Shown here: piece by piece, positions 1 to 8,249 of the stretch | Layout: each line of letters opens with the position of its first letter | Numbering within the stretch: the first letter of the stretch is position 1 | Assembly (NCBI GenBank): GCA_937888595.1 | Contig: CALARK010000022.1 | Location: 62,001-126,000 of the forward strand | Source: an uncultured Sterolibacteriaceae bacterium | GTDB lineage: Bacteria; Pseudomonadota; Gammaproteobacteria; Burkholderiales; Rhodocyclaceae | Reading direction: 5' to 3' | Length of the DNA stretch: 64,000 nucleotides | The notes under the pieces: model-generated | Databases searched by the model: none | Told to the model about the DNA's origin: nothing | What the model saw: the letters and a program-made list of their open reading frames with translations, nothing else | Made by a program: the position numbers and the translations under genes

Positions 1-249
1 ACCGTCGCGCTCGAGCGCGCCTTCTGGAACGTGCTGGAGGCGATGGCGCAGGATTGCGGACTGACGGTGCCGCGTCTCATCGAACGCGTCCTCGACGGCT
101 GCCTCGTCGCCAACGACAAGAACCTGTCCTCGTGCCTGCGCGTGATCAGCCTCAAGTACCTCAACATCTATGCGGCCGGTGATCTAGCGGGTGCCGCTGT
201 CGCCGAGGCGGGCGAAGCAGACAGTAGCCCCTGCGTGCGCGTCGCCTAG
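1..249 (+). CDS. Ribbon-helix-helix domain protein, C-terminal part (gene cut by window start)
   Basis: The frame is open from base 1 (it begins TVALERAFWN) and closes with a TAG ending at 249, so only the last 82 residues are visible. The stretch with FWNVLEAMAQ, RLIERVLDG and NLSSCLRVISLKYL fits the RHH_4-like ribbon-helix-helix domain, whose end carries an S-S-x-L-R motif. Family members are small putative DNA-binding proteins without an assigned target. The last 25 or so residues (alanine- and glutamate-rich) lie outside the domain. It converges on sodB and shares a terminator with it. Family assignment is moderately sure; function is unknown. Confidence 0.6.
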   Translation, partial: TVALERAFWNVLEAMAQDCGLTVPRLIERVLDGCLVANDKNLSSCLRVISLKYLNIYAAGDLAGAAVAEAGEADSSPCVRVA

Positions 250-267
250 GCATCGGTCGCCCTCAAA

Positions 268-301
268 TGAAAAGGGCACCCGCATCCGGGTGCCCTTTTC
301 A
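268..301. terminator. Bidirectional intrinsic terminator
   Basis: A perfect inverted repeat: TGAAAAGGGCACCCG, a short centre, then CGGGTGCCCTTTTCA. The A-run on one side and T-run on the other let it work for both converging transcripts, the RHH gene on the plus strand and sodB on the minus strand. Confidence 0.85.
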
Positions 302-342
302 TTGGCCGGGAATTGCCCCGGCGGAGTCTGAGCGCGTAACGC

Positions 343-927
343 TCAGCCGAAGTTCTTCTCTGCGAATTCCCAGTTGACCAGGTTGCCGAGGAAGGTCTCG
401 ACGAACTTCGGGCGCAGGTTGCGGTAGTCGATGTAGTAGGCGTGCTCCCAGACGTCGACGCACAGCAGGGCCTTGTCGCCGGTGGTCAGCGGGGTGCCGG
501 CGGCGCCCATGTTGACGATGTCGACCGAGCCGTCGGCCTTCTTCACCAGCCAGGTCCAGCCCGAGCCGAAGTTGCCGACGGCGGAGGTCTGGAAGGCCTT
601 CTTGAACTCGTCGAGCGAGCCCCACTTCTTGTTGATCGCGTCGGCCAGCGCACCGGTCGGGGCACCGCCGCCGTTCGGCTTCATGCAGTTCCAGAAGAAG
701 CTGTGGTTCCACACCTGCGCGGCGTTGTTGTAGATGCCGCCGGCCGGGGCCTTCTTGACGATGGCTTCGAGGTCGAGGGCTTCGTATTCGGTGCCCTTGA
801 TCAGGTTGTTCAGGTTGGTCACATAGGCCTGATGGTGCTTGGCGTAGTGGTAGTCGAAGGTCTCTTCCGACATGTGGGGGGCCAGGGCGTTCTTGGCGTA
901 GGGCAGGGCGGGCAGGGTGTGTTCCAT
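343..927 (-). CDS. sodB: Superoxide dismutase [Fe]
   Basis: Cytoplasmic enzyme that dismutates superoxide to peroxide and oxygen. The 194-residue product has the usual length for bacterial Fe-SOD. Metal ligands are visible as H27 (DYHYAKHH), H75 (WNHSFFW), D158 and H162 (DVWEHAYY). The Gln in NNAAQVWNH (Q71) and the pattern GSGWTWL point to the iron rather than the manganese type. The ATG at 927 has a good AGGAG ribosome site about seven bases upstream on the minus strand. It ends at the shared terminator at 268-301 and is followed in the opposite sense by xseA after a short gap. Identification is secure. Confidence 0.96.
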   Translation of the reverse strand: MEHTLPALPYAKNALAPHMSEETFDYHYAKHHQAYVTNLNNLIKGTEYEALDLEAIVKKAPAGGIYNNAAQVWNHSFFWNCMKPNGGGAPTGALADAINKKWGSLDEFKKAFQTSAVGNFGSGWTWLVKKADGSVDIVNMGAAGTPLTTGDKALLCVDVWEHAYYIDYRNLRPKFVETFLGNLVNWEFAEKNFG

Positions 928-1000
928 ATTGTTTTCTCCTGAAGTTGGGGCAAGGATGCCGCAATGATATGGGGTCGGCGGACGCGATTACAAGCCGGAA

Positions 1001-2350
1001 TTACGATGGCTCATGCGTTGGCCCGGTGGTACTGACGGCGGTGACTGCGGCGTGCGCTTCCCCGCTGGCGAAGCGCAGCGTCAGCGGGTCGCCCGTGGCG
1101 AGGCGGGCGGCATCGCGCACGATGACGCCCCCGGCATCGCGCACGATGCTGTAGCCGCGCTGCAGGGTGGCGGCGGGCGAGAGGGCCGGCAGGGCGCCGG
1201 CGCTGCGGGCGATGCGGTCGCGCTGCCGCGCGAGCTGTGCCGTCATCGCCTGCCGCATCCGCTGTGCCGTCTGTGCGATGCGCTGCTGCACGGCGGGCAG
1301 GTCCGGGCGTGTCCGGAACAGGCGCAGGCGGTGTTCCGCCAGCGCATGCTGTCGTGCCGCGATGCCTTGCCGGGCGGCAGCATGCAGGCGGCGGCCGAGC
1401 AGTTCGAGACGCTGGGCGTTCTCGGCGAGCCGCCGGGCCGGATGGACGAGGCGCAGGGCGAGCCGATCCAGGGCCTGCGAGCGGGCATCGATCTCCGCCT
1501 GCAGCGCACGCCGCAGTGCTTCGCCCAGCCCGGCGAGTTCGGCGGCGGCCTCGAACCAGCCGGCGCTGGCGAGTTCGGCCGCCGCGGTGGGTGTCGCGGC
1601 ACGGTGGTCGGCGACGTAATCGGCGATGGTGGTGTCGGTTTCGTGGCCGACCCCGCAAAGAGTCGGCGCCGGCGAGACGGCGAGCTTTCTGCCCACCGCC
1701 TCGTCGTTGAAGGCCCACAGGTCCTCGATGCTGCCCCCGCCGCGGACGAGCAGCAGCAGGTCGCATTCGCCACGGACGTAGGCGGCATCGAGCGCGGCTG
1801 CGATGGCGGCCGGTGCCCCGGCACCCTGCACCAGCGTCGGATAGACGATCAGTTCAACGTGCGGCGCACGTCGGGCGAAGGCGGCGATGACGTCGCGGAG
1901 GGCGGCCGCCTGGGGCGAAGTGACGATGCCGACCCGGCGCGGATAGCGGGGAATGGCGCGTTTCCTTTCCTCAGCGAACAGCCCTTCGGCAGCCAGCTTC
2001 TCGCGCAGCCGGACGAACAGTTCGTAGAGCCGTCCGATGCCGGCCCGGCGCATGCCCTCGATGTTGAGCTGGAGGTCACCGCGGGCTTCGTACAGGGTGA
2101 CGAGCGCCTGCACTTCGACCTGCTGGCCGTTTTCGAGTCGCCAAGGCAGCAGTTGCGCCCGCGAGCGGAACATGACGCAACGGACCTGGGCCTGGGCATC
2201 CTTCAGCGAGAAGTAAATATGCCCGGACGCCGCGCGTACGAGGTTGGACACTTCCCCGCCGATCCACAGCAGCGGGAACTGCCGCTCAAGCAGTTGGCGT
2301 GCGCGGCGGTTGAATTCGGAAACGGTGAGGATTGCGTCGTTCGCGGACAC
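1001..2350 (-). CDS. xseA: Exodeoxyribonuclease VII large subunit
   Basis: Large subunit of exonuclease VII, a metal-independent single-strand nuclease that partners XseB in repair and recombination. An N-terminal OB fold (ILTVSEFNRRARQLLE, then WIGGEVSNL and GHIYFSLKD) is followed by the catalytic core with GIVTSPQAAALRD, RGGGSIEDLWAFND and GVGHETDTTIADYVADHRA, and a long Ala/Arg-rich helical C-terminal half. I chose the GTG at 2350 (449 residues) because homology begins just after it; the frame is open to an ATG at 2407. Neither start has a clear ribosome site. The bases encoding AVSPAPTL before the GVGHETD motif match the dispersed core repeat, but family members have a similar peptide there. 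Confidence 0.93.
   Translation of the reverse strand: MSANDAILTVSEFNRRARQLLERQFPLLWIGGEVSNLVRAASGHIYFSLKDAQAQVRCVMFRSRAQLLPWRLENGQQVEVQALVTLYEARGDLQLNIEGMRRAGIGRLYELFVRLREKLAAEGLFAEERKRAIPRYPRRVGIVTSPQAAALRDVIAAFARRAPHVELIVYPTLVQGAGAPAAIAAALDAAYVRGECDLLLLVRGGGSIEDLWAFNDEAVGRKLAVSPAPTLCGVGHETDTTIADYVADHRAATPTAAAELASAGWFEAAAELAGLGEALRRALQAEIDARSQALDRLALRLVHPARRLAENAQRLELLGRRLHAAARQGIAARQHALAEHRLRLFRTRPDLPAVQQRIAQTAQRMRQAMTAQLARQRDRIARSAGALPALSPAATLQRGYSIVRDAGGVIVRDAARLATGDPLTLRFASGEAHAAVTAVSTTGPTHEPS
1656..1681 (+). repeat. Dispersed core repeat, weak copy inside xseA
   Basis: Reads CAAAGAGTCGGCGCC followed by GGCGAGACGGC: the repeat core with one extra base after AAAG and an A in the GGGACGGC half. 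It sits in coding sequence where homologues have a similar peptide, so it may be convergence rather than a true copy. Confidence 0.4.
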
Positions 2351-2630
2351 GATCGGAGAGGGGGAAATGCCACGGGGAGGGAGGACGGCATGGTATCCCA
2401 TCCACATGCCCGTCCGGCGGGTCTTGTCCCGTGTGACAGTGATGTTTCAGGCCGCATGGCTGCGTGCAATCAATTGAATTGAAAAGGGAAAATATATGGC
2501 AAGTTTTGGCGCGGAGTAGGAAAAGTCCTTTCGGGCCGGGAGCTTAGCGCGTCCATGCGCAAGAGATTCACAGACTTTTCCACAGTTTTTGTGGATAAGC
2601 CGGGCGAGGGGGGCAAGGTATGCTCGAACA

Positions 2631-4616
2631 ATGTCATTGATTCCCTTGTCCCCCATGGGGGCACCCGCCCTGCTGGGGCTGTTCCGCGAGGTGCTCGAAA
2701 GCAGCCTCGTCGAACGCGGCGTGGCGCACGGACTCGACCTGCTTGGCCATGCGGACGAATTCTGGCGTGCGGTTTCGGTGGCCGAGTTGCAGCGCATGGC
2801 GCAGGGCGGCAACCCGAATGCGCAGGCCGAGCTCGCCTGGCGCCATGCGGTCGGCGAGGGATTGCCGAAGTCCGTCACCGAAGCGGTGCAGTGGGCGACG
2901 CGCAGCGCCGAGCGCGAGTGCCCGGCCGGCGAGGCCGTGTTGGGCTGGCTGCTCTATCAGGGCATGGGGTTGCCGCGCGACTATGCCGAGGCGGCGCGCC
3001 TGTTCGAGCGGGCGGCGGCGGCGCAGGACAGCCGGGGGGCGACGTGGTTCGCCCTGTGCCTGCTGCGCGGCCACGGCATCGGTGCCGATGTGCAGCGCGG
3101 CGGCACCCTGTTGCGGGAAGCCGCGGGACAGGGCAGCCATCTTGCACAGTACTGGCTCGGCCGGCTGCTCTACCTCGGCCAGCACCTGCAGCGCGATTTC
3201 CGCTCGGCCGCACACTGGTTGAAGCGGGCGAGCGAACACGGCATGCCGCGCGCCGCCGACCTGCTTGCCCGCTGCCATTTCTTCGGCCGCGGCGTGCGGC
3301 AGGACCGCGCGGCCGCCGCCGGGCTCTGGCAGCAGGCGGCGGATGCCGGCGTGGCGCCGGCGATGTTCTGCCTCGGCCTCTGCTTCTACGCCGGCGAGGG
3401 AGTCGCTCAGGATCATGCCGAGGCTGTCGCCTGGTTCCGGGCGGCCGCGCGCAAGCGCGTCGCGGCGGCGATGTTCCTGCTCGGCCAATGCACGACGTTC
3501 GGCTTCGGCGTCACGCCGGACCCGGCGCTGGGGCTGGCGTGGTATCGCCGCGCGGCGGAGCGCGGCAGCCGCGAGGCGGAGTTCGAGCTCGGCGAGGCCT
3601 GCGCCGTAGGGCGCGCCCACCAGCCGCGCGACCTGGCCGAGGCGGTGCGCTGGTGGCGTGCCGCGGCCCGGCAGGGGCATGCCCGCGCGCAACTGAAGCT
3701 CGGCCACTGCCATCGCTGGGGCGAGGGCGTCGAGGAAAACAAGTCGCTTGCCCTCGCCTGGTACCGTCGGGCCGCCGACGGCGGCCAGGCGGATGCGCAC
3801 ATCTGGCTCGGCGAGTGCCACGAGCATGGCGAGGGGACGTCCGCCGATCCGGTCGCGGCCCGTCGTCATTACCATGCCGCCGCGCAGGCGGGCTCGGCGC
3901 ACGGGCTGGCCGAGCTGGGCCGCTGCCAGCTTTACGGCATCGGCGGACAGGCGGATGTCGGCCGTGGCGAGACGGCGCTGCGGCAGGCCGCTGAAGCCGG
4001 CTGGCAGCCGGCGCTGGACGAACTCGAGCGCTACTGGTTCGCCGAGGGGGAACGCCATTTCCACGGCCACGGCGTGGTGAGCGATGCCGCGCGCGCGCGC
4101 GAGTGCTATCGCAAGGCCGGCGAGCTCGGCCACCGGCGCGCCGCCTGCATGCTGGCCGAATGCCTGCGGCACGGCCTGGGTGGCCCCGCCGATGCAGCCC
4201 AGGCCGTCACCTGGTATCGGCAGGCGGCGACCCTGTTCGATGCGAAACTGGCGCTGGCCGACCTCTACTACCACGGCGAAGGGGTGACGCGAAACTATCG
4301 CGAGGCGTATCGCTGGTTCGAGCAGGCGGCCGACCAGCACGAGGATGCCTATGCCCTCTACAGCCTCGGTTTCATGCTGCTGCACGGGCAGGGCGTGCGG
4401 CGCGACGCGAAGCTCGGGCTGCGCCGCCTGCGTCGCGCCGCGGTGCTGGGCGAGATGAATGCCCAGTACGAACTCGGCGCGGCCTACTATCGCGGCACGC
4501 TGGTCGAGCGCAATCTGCGCCTGGCGATGAAATGGCTGCGCATGGCGGCCGGCCAGGGACACGAACAGGCGCGCGCCTTCCTCGAACGCATCGGCCGCGG
4601 CCGGGCGCTCAATTAA
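2631..4616 (+). CDS. Sel1-repeat (SLR/TPR-like) protein
   Basis: A 661-residue protein built almost wholly of about 36-residue Sel1 repeats. The unit recurs from near residue 60 to the C-terminus with A-x-x-x-Y/L-G-x-x-Y/C and a G-V/D-x-A-x-A-x-x-W-Y/F-R-x-A-A pattern, for example GVAQDHAEAVAWFRAAA and GVTRNYREAYRWFEQAA. I estimate at least a dozen units. Such arrays form alpha-solenoid scaffolds; partners cannot be told from sequence. No signal peptide or membrane helix is apparent, so a cytoplasmic location is likely. The ATG at 2631 is preferred over an upstream in-frame GTG at 2589. It stands alone, divergent from xseA and convergent with envZ. Specific function unknown. Confidence 0.88.
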   Translation: MSLIPLSPMGAPALLGLFREVLESSLVERGVAHGLDLLGHADEFWRAVSVAELQRMAQGGNPNAQAELAWRHAVGEGLPKSVTEAVQWATRSAERECPAGEAVLGWLLYQGMGLPRDYAEAARLFERAAAAQDSRGATWFALCLLRGHGIGADVQRGGTLLREAAGQGSHLAQYWLGRLLYLGQHLQRDFRSAAHWLKRASEHGMPRAADLLARCHFFGRGVRQDRAAAAGLWQQAADAGVAPAMFCLGLCFYAGEGVAQDHAEAVAWFRAAARKRVAAAMFLLGQCTTFGFGVTPDPALGLAWYRRAAERGSREAEFELGEACAVGRAHQPRDLAEAVRWWRAAARQGHARAQLKLGHCHRWGEGVEENKSLALAWYRRAADGGQADAHIWLGECHEHGEGTSADPVAARRHYHAAAQAGSAHGLAELGRCQLYGIGGQADVGRGETALRQAAEAGWQPALDELERYWFAEGERHFHGHGVVSDAARARECYRKAGELGHRRAACMLAECLRHGLGGPADAAQAVTWYRQAATLFDAKLALADLYYHGEGVTRNYREAYRWFEQAADQHEDAYALYSLGFMLLHGQGVRRDAKLGLRRLRRAAVLGEMNAQYELGAAYYRGTLVERNLRLAMKWLRMAAGQGHEQARAFLERIGRGRALN

Positions 4617-4686
4617 GCCCCGCCTCCTTCAAGCCCGCCCCCTTCGCCCCCTCGCGGGGGTTCGAGAATGCTCGCTGCGCTCGATA

Positions 4687-6003
4687 TTACGGGCGCCTTC
4701 TTAGGATGATCCGTGCAGCCAGTCCACCGCCCTCGCGGGGGGACAGTTCGAGACGGCCGTCCTGCGAGCGCACGATGCGATCGACGATCGCCAGCCCCAG
4801 GCCGGCACCCGCGGCCCCGGTGCGCGCGGTCTCGCCGCGCGTGAACGGTTGCTTGAGTCGCTCGACCGCTTCCGGCGGGATGCCCGGGCCGCGGTCCAGC
4901 ACGGCGATGATGGCCTCGTCGCCGGCCATCGACAACGAGAGTTCGACCGGCGCTGCCGTTCCGCCATGGCGCAGCGCATTCTCGATCAGGTTGACGACGG
5001 CCCTGCGTAGCGCGGCGGGTGCGATCCGTATCCGGCAGGCATCGTGTTCGAGGGTCGCGACGACCCGCTGGCCGTAGCGGGCGGCGATCTCGTTCAGCAT
5101 CGGAACGACGTCGACCGATTCCTGGAGCGTGTCTTCCCGTACCGGCGGGCGTGCGAAGTCGAGGAACTGGCCGATGGTGTGGTCCATCTCGGCGATGTCG
5201 GCCTCCATGCCGGCGCGCGCTTCGGCGTCGGTGACCGAGAGCTCCGTTTCCATGCGCAAACGCGCCAGCGGCGTGCGCAGGTCGTGCGAGATGCCGGCGA
5301 GCAGCAACGCGCGATCCTCCTCGAGCTGGCGCAGGCCGGCGCTCATCTGGTTGAAGGCGTGCGTGACGGCGGCGATCTCCTGCGGGCCCTGTTCGGCCAG
5401 TGGCGGCGCCGTCCCGCCGGCGCCGACTTTTCGGGCGGCGGCTTCGAGTGCCTTGAGCGGATGCGTGATGCGGAAGACGATCAGCCAGGCACCGGCCAGC
5501 GACAGCAGCAGCACGGCCGCGCCCCAGCCGAGCCATTGCCACGGGAAGTGGCGTTCCAGGCGTTCGCGCGGCAGGGCGAGCCAGAAGTCCCCCTCGTTGC
5601 CTTCGAAGATGCGGAAGCGTACGAACAGGCCGGATTCGCCGTTGAGCCGGAAGGCGAGCCGGGTTTCCGGGCCGAGCTGCTCGTACAGGCGGGCTTCGAT
5701 GCGGCGCGTGAGTTCGCGTTCCGGCGGCGGGTCGACCTGGTCGCCGGGGTCGGCGGGATAGACGCGCACGCCTTCCCGGTCGGACAACTCGGCGAGCAGC
5801 TCATGGCGATGCTCGGGGTGGGCGGCGAGCAGGGCGGCGCGCGTCAGGTTGGTGACGCTTGCCACCATCTGCGACAGCTGGCGCGAACGGCGCTCCAGTT
5901 CGGCCTCCTGGAAGATCGTCAGCCAGGCCGCCACGGCCAGCAGCATCAGCGTGGCGATCAGCAGAAAGGCGCGCCAGAGGAGGCTGTGAGGCAGGAGTCG
6001 CAA
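4687..6003 (-). CDS. envZ: Sensor histidine kinase, EnvZ/OmpR-type osmosensor family
   Basis: Inner-membrane kinase of 438 residues. Transmembrane segments lie near residues 9-30 and 158-178, enclosing a periplasmic domain of about 125 residues. Then come HAMP (about 178-232), the dimerisation/phosphoacceptor helix GISHDLRTPL with H240, and the ATPase domain with N box NLIENALRHG, G1 DRGPGIP and G2 GAGLGLAI. The start is a TTG at 6003, three bases after the ompR stop, so the pair is translationally coupled. Residues 192-199 in the HAMP, KVGAGGTA, are encoded by a copy of the dispersed core repeat. Partnership with the adjacent OmpR-like regulator is inferred from order; the signal is not known. 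Confidence 0.9.
   Translation of the reverse strand: MRLLPHSLLWRAFLLIATLMLLAVAAWLTIFQEAELERRSRQLSQMVASVTNLTRAALLAAHPEHRHELLAELSDREGVRVYPADPGDQVDPPPERELTRRIEARLYEQLGPETRLAFRLNGESGLFVRFRIFEGNEGDFWLALPRERLERHFPWQWLGWGAAVLLLSLAGAWLIVFRITHPLKALEAAARKVGAGGTAPPLAEQGPQEIAAVTHAFNQMSAGLRQLEEDRALLLAGISHDLRTPLARLRMETELSVTDAEARAGMEADIAEMDHTIGQFLDFARPPVREDTLQESVDVVPMLNEIAARYGQRVVATLEHDACRIRIAPAALRRAVVNLIENALRHGGTAAPVELSLSMAGDEAIIAVLDRGPGIPPEAVERLKQPFTRGETARTGAAGAGLGLAIVDRIVRSQDGRLELSPREGGGLAARIILRRRP
5408..5431 (-). repeat. Dispersed core repeat, copy in envZ HAMP region
   Basis: Full match to the consensus on the minus strand (AAAA then GTCGGCGCCGGCGGGACGGC). Read in the gene's frame it gives KVGAGGTA in the HAMP linker. 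Confidence 0.85.
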
Positions 6004-6006
6004 GGC

Positions 6007-6747
6007 TCAGGGTGCGTCCCGGCCGTCGGGCACGAACACGTAGCCGAAACCCCAGACCGTCTGGATGTGGCGCGGCTTGGACGGGTCGTCTTCGACCAGC
6101 TTGCGCAGGCGCGAGATCTGCACGTCGATGGCACGGTCGAACACGCCATGCTCGCGGCCGCGTGCCAGCTCCATCAGCTTGTCGCGCGACAGCGGCTGGC
6201 GCGGATGCTTGAGCAGCACGGCGAGCAGGCCGAACTCGCCGGTCGTCAGCAGGGTCGCGTCGCCATCCCGGGCCAGCTCGCGCGTCGCCAGGTTGACCGT
6301 CACCTTGCCGAAGCTGACGGTTTCCTGCGTGGCGGCCGGGGCGCCGGCCGGCGGCGGCGCGGCGCGGCGGCGCAGGACGGCATGGATGCGCGCCACCAGC
6401 TCGCGCGGGTTGAAGGGTTTGGGCAGGTAGTCGTCGGCGCCGAGCTCCAGGCCGACGATGCGGTCGATGTCGTCGCCCTTGGCCGTCAGCATGAGGATCG
6501 CGATATGGGCCGTCTCGTCGCCCTTGCCGCGCAGGCGGCGGCAGATCGACAGGCCGTCCTCGCCGGGGAGCATCAGGTCGAGCACGATCAGGTCGTAGAG
6601 TTCGCGCTCCAGCGCGCGGTCGAGCCCGGCGGCATCCGCCACGGCCTTGACGCTGAATCCCTGTTCGCCGAGATAGCGTTCCAGCTGGCTGCGCAGGCGC
6701 AGGTCGTCGTCGACGACGATGATCTTGGGTTTGCGGGCTTCGTTCAT
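6007..6747 (-). CDS. ompR: Response regulator, OmpR family
   Basis: Two-component transcription factor of 246 residues. The receiver domain shows the acidic pocket DDD (13-15), phosphoacceptor D57 in LIVLDLMLPGEDG, a T in MLTAKG and K in LPKPF. The C-terminal winged-helix DNA-binding domain has TTGEFGLLAVLLKHP, RAIDVQISRLRKLVEDDPSKP and IQTVWGFGYVFVPDG, typical of OmpR. The ATG at 6747 matches the family start; an upstream in-frame extension to 6813 is not needed. It precedes envZ with a three-base gap, the usual ompR-envZ order. Targets cannot be read from the window. Confidence 0.92.
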   Translation of the reverse strand: MNEARKPKIIVVDDDLRLRSQLERYLGEQGFSVKAVADAAGLDRALERELYDLIVLDLMLPGEDGLSICRRLRGKGDETAHIAILMLTAKGDDIDRIVGLELGADDYLPKPFNPRELVARIHAVLRRRAAPPPAGAPAATQETVSFGKVTVNLATRELARDGDATLLTTGEFGLLAVLLKHPRQPLSRDKLMELARGREHGVFDRAIDVQISRLRKLVEDDPSKPRHIQTVWGFGYVFVPDGRDAP

Positions 6748-6868
6748 GGCGCGAAGGATACTGCCGTTTGTCCGGCAGGCATTGCGAGATGTTACGGGCG
6801 CCACGGGGTGCAATGGATTGTTACAAAGCCCGCCATTTTCGGCCTCGGCAGGGTTCTACAATGCGCCC

Positions 6869-7168
6869 ATGAACAAGGCCGTGCGATTTTTCCTCCTGTC
6901 CGCATTCTCCCTGCTGCCGCTGAGCGGCATGGCGCAGGAATATCCGCGCCCGCCCGCCGCCGAGCAATACGGTGCCGGTCCCGAAGGTGGTCCCGGCCGC
7001 TCGCTTTCGGCCGAGGAGCGCATCGAGCGCCGCGAGGAAAACCGGCAGCGTCGCGACGCCTGGCGCCAGATGAGTCCGGAGGAGCGCCATCGGCTGCGCA
7101 GCGACATCCGCGATGCCGGCCGCTCGATTTATCCCGGCCAGCACCGCGGGCGTAATATGCGGCCGTGA
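6869..7168 (+). CDS. Small secreted/periplasmic protein of unknown function
   Basis: A 99-residue product. Residues 1-21 form a signal peptide (MNKAVRFFLLSAFSLLPLSGMA, cleavage likely after AQ-type alanines). The mature part is Pro/Gly-rich and then strongly charged, with the pattern RIERREENRQRRDAWRQMSPEERHRL, a helical segment resembling small periplasmic DUF3106-like proteins. It is divergent from ompR-envZ and its start lies 120 bases from the ompR start, so the two may share a control region. An in-frame upstream extension is less likely because the signal peptide begins at 6869. Function unknown. Confidence 0.65.
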   Translation: MNKAVRFFLLSAFSLLPLSGMAQEYPRPPAAEQYGAGPEGGPGRSLSAEERIERREENRQRRDAWRQMSPEERHRLRSDIRDAGRSIYPGQHRGRNMRP

Positions 7169-7302
7169 GGGATGTGCGGCCGGCGCCCAAGCGCTACCGC
7201 CCCCAGCAGTCGAACGACTCCGGAAAAATCACCCGTCGCTCTGGATATTACTTTATACATATAATATAGTCGCGCTTCAGGTATCCGGCGGGGGACGCAG
7301 GA

Positions 7303-7740
7303 ATGCAGATCAAGGCGGCGGCAAATTGCGAACTGGGCCTCATCGAAATCGATGAGCAGCATGGGCAGTTGTTCAACCTGCTGGAAGAACTGGATCGCGC
7401 GGTCATCAACGGCGACCGCTGGCATGTCGTGCATAACGTACTCGTCAAAATTTCCCAGTGGGCAGCAGTGCATTTCGCGGTCGAGGAGTCCCTGATGCGG
7501 CTGTTCAGGCATGCCCGGCTGAGCGCACATGTAGCGGACCATGCCGAGATGCAGGATCGGCTGAAGCAGCTGATGATCGCTTCCCTCAAGCAGGATGTGT
7601 CGAAAGAGGCTTCCCGCTACCTGCGCGAGTGGAAGCGGCGGCATATCGAGGTTTTCGATGGCACACTGCTCGAACAGTTGCGCGACATCGCGCGCCGGCT
7701 CGACCTCCAGGCGTCCGGGGTGGCTGCCGCAACGGCTTGA
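7303..7740 (+). CDS. Bacteriohemerythrin-like protein
   Basis: A 145-residue single-domain hemerythrin, an oxygen-binding di-iron four-helix bundle. All expected ligands can be placed: H20 (IDEQH), H57 and E61 (HFAVEE), H76 and H80 (HVADH), H114 and D119 (WKRRHIEVFD). In the family such proteins store, carry or sense oxygen in microaerophiles. There is no fused signalling domain. The ATG at 7303 has a purine-rich GGGGGACGCAGGA stretch before it. The upstream 130 bases are AT-rich with a TATAAT at 7260-7265 but no convincing -35 box. A DsrC-like gene follows 83 bases later. Confidence 0.88.
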   Translation: MQIKAAANCELGLIEIDEQHGQLFNLLEELDRAVINGDRWHVVHNVLVKISQWAAVHFAVEESLMRLFRHARLSAHVADHAEMQDRLKQLMIASLKQDVSKEASRYLREWKRRHIEVFDGTLLEQLRDIARRLDLQASGVAAATA

Positions 7741-7823
7741 CAATTCCCTCCCGGCGGACTTCAATAAAACCTGACCATGCAAGTCGGGAATTGGGTTTGT
7801 CCACGTACCGAAAGGAGGGCGTC

Positions 7824-8189
7824 ATGTACGACATCAACAAGTACATCCTCGAGCGCGGATCGTCGGATCGTGATCCGGCCGGCCATATGTCGAATCTTGC
7901 CCACTGGTCGCCGCTCGTGGCCCACCGTCTGGCCGAGTCCGAAGGGCTCGTCCTCGGCGAGGATCACTGGCAGGTGATTTATTGCCTGCGCGAACGCTAC
8001 TGGGAAACAGGGCCGGACTGGACGGCGCGCCGTGTCACGCGCGAAATGGCGCGCGATTTCGCGTCCTGCGGCGGCTTGCGCTATCTCTATGGCCTGTTTC
8101 CGCAGGGGCCGCTGGCGCAGGGTTGCCGGCTCGCCGGCCTGCCTTTGCCACACGGCACCATCAACCGTTCGTTCGGCAGCGTGCACTGA
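7824..8189 (+). CDS. DsrC/TusE-family protein lacking the C-terminal cysteine
   Basis: A 121-residue DsrC/TusE fold protein: HWSPLVAHRLAESEG, HWQVIYCLRERYW, RYLYGLFPQGP and AGLPLPHG align along the family. DsrC carries persulfide on a penultimate Cys (CysB), with CysA eleven residues before; TusE keeps only CysB. Here CysA is present (C101), but the CysB position is Thr (T112) and the tail runs eight residues further (NRSFGSVH). It is therefore unlikely to be a sulfur-relay TusE and may be one of the regulatory DsrC-like paralogues. The ATG at 7824 has a strong AAAGGAGG site. It is probably separately translated from the hemerythrin gene upstream. Function inferred only by family. Confidence 0.85.
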   Translation: MYDINKYILERGSSDRDPAGHMSNLAHWSPLVAHRLAESEGLVLGEDHWQVIYCLRERYWETGPDWTARRVTREMARDFASCGGLRYLYGLFPQGPLAQGCRLAGLPLPHGTINRSFGSVH

Positions 8190-8249
8190 AATCTTCCGCC
8201 AGCGCGCGCCGGGAGGAGGCAGCCGTACGGCTCGGCTAGAATCCGCGGA

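Noticed and set aside
2634..4562. Long open frame opposite the Sel1-repeat gene
   Set aside because: High-GC third-position bias creates long antisense frames; the product is low-complexity and repeats the Sel1 period in mirror form, with no ribosome site or family motif.
5044..7155. 703-codon plus-strand frame across envZ and ompR
   Set aside because: Runs antisense through two well-supported genes and their junction; composition typical of a shadow frame.
7237..7265. Promoter for the hemerythrin gene at TATAAT 7260-7265
   Set aside because: The -10 hexamer is perfect but no acceptable -35 box lies 15-19 bases upstream, so it is not called as a feature.
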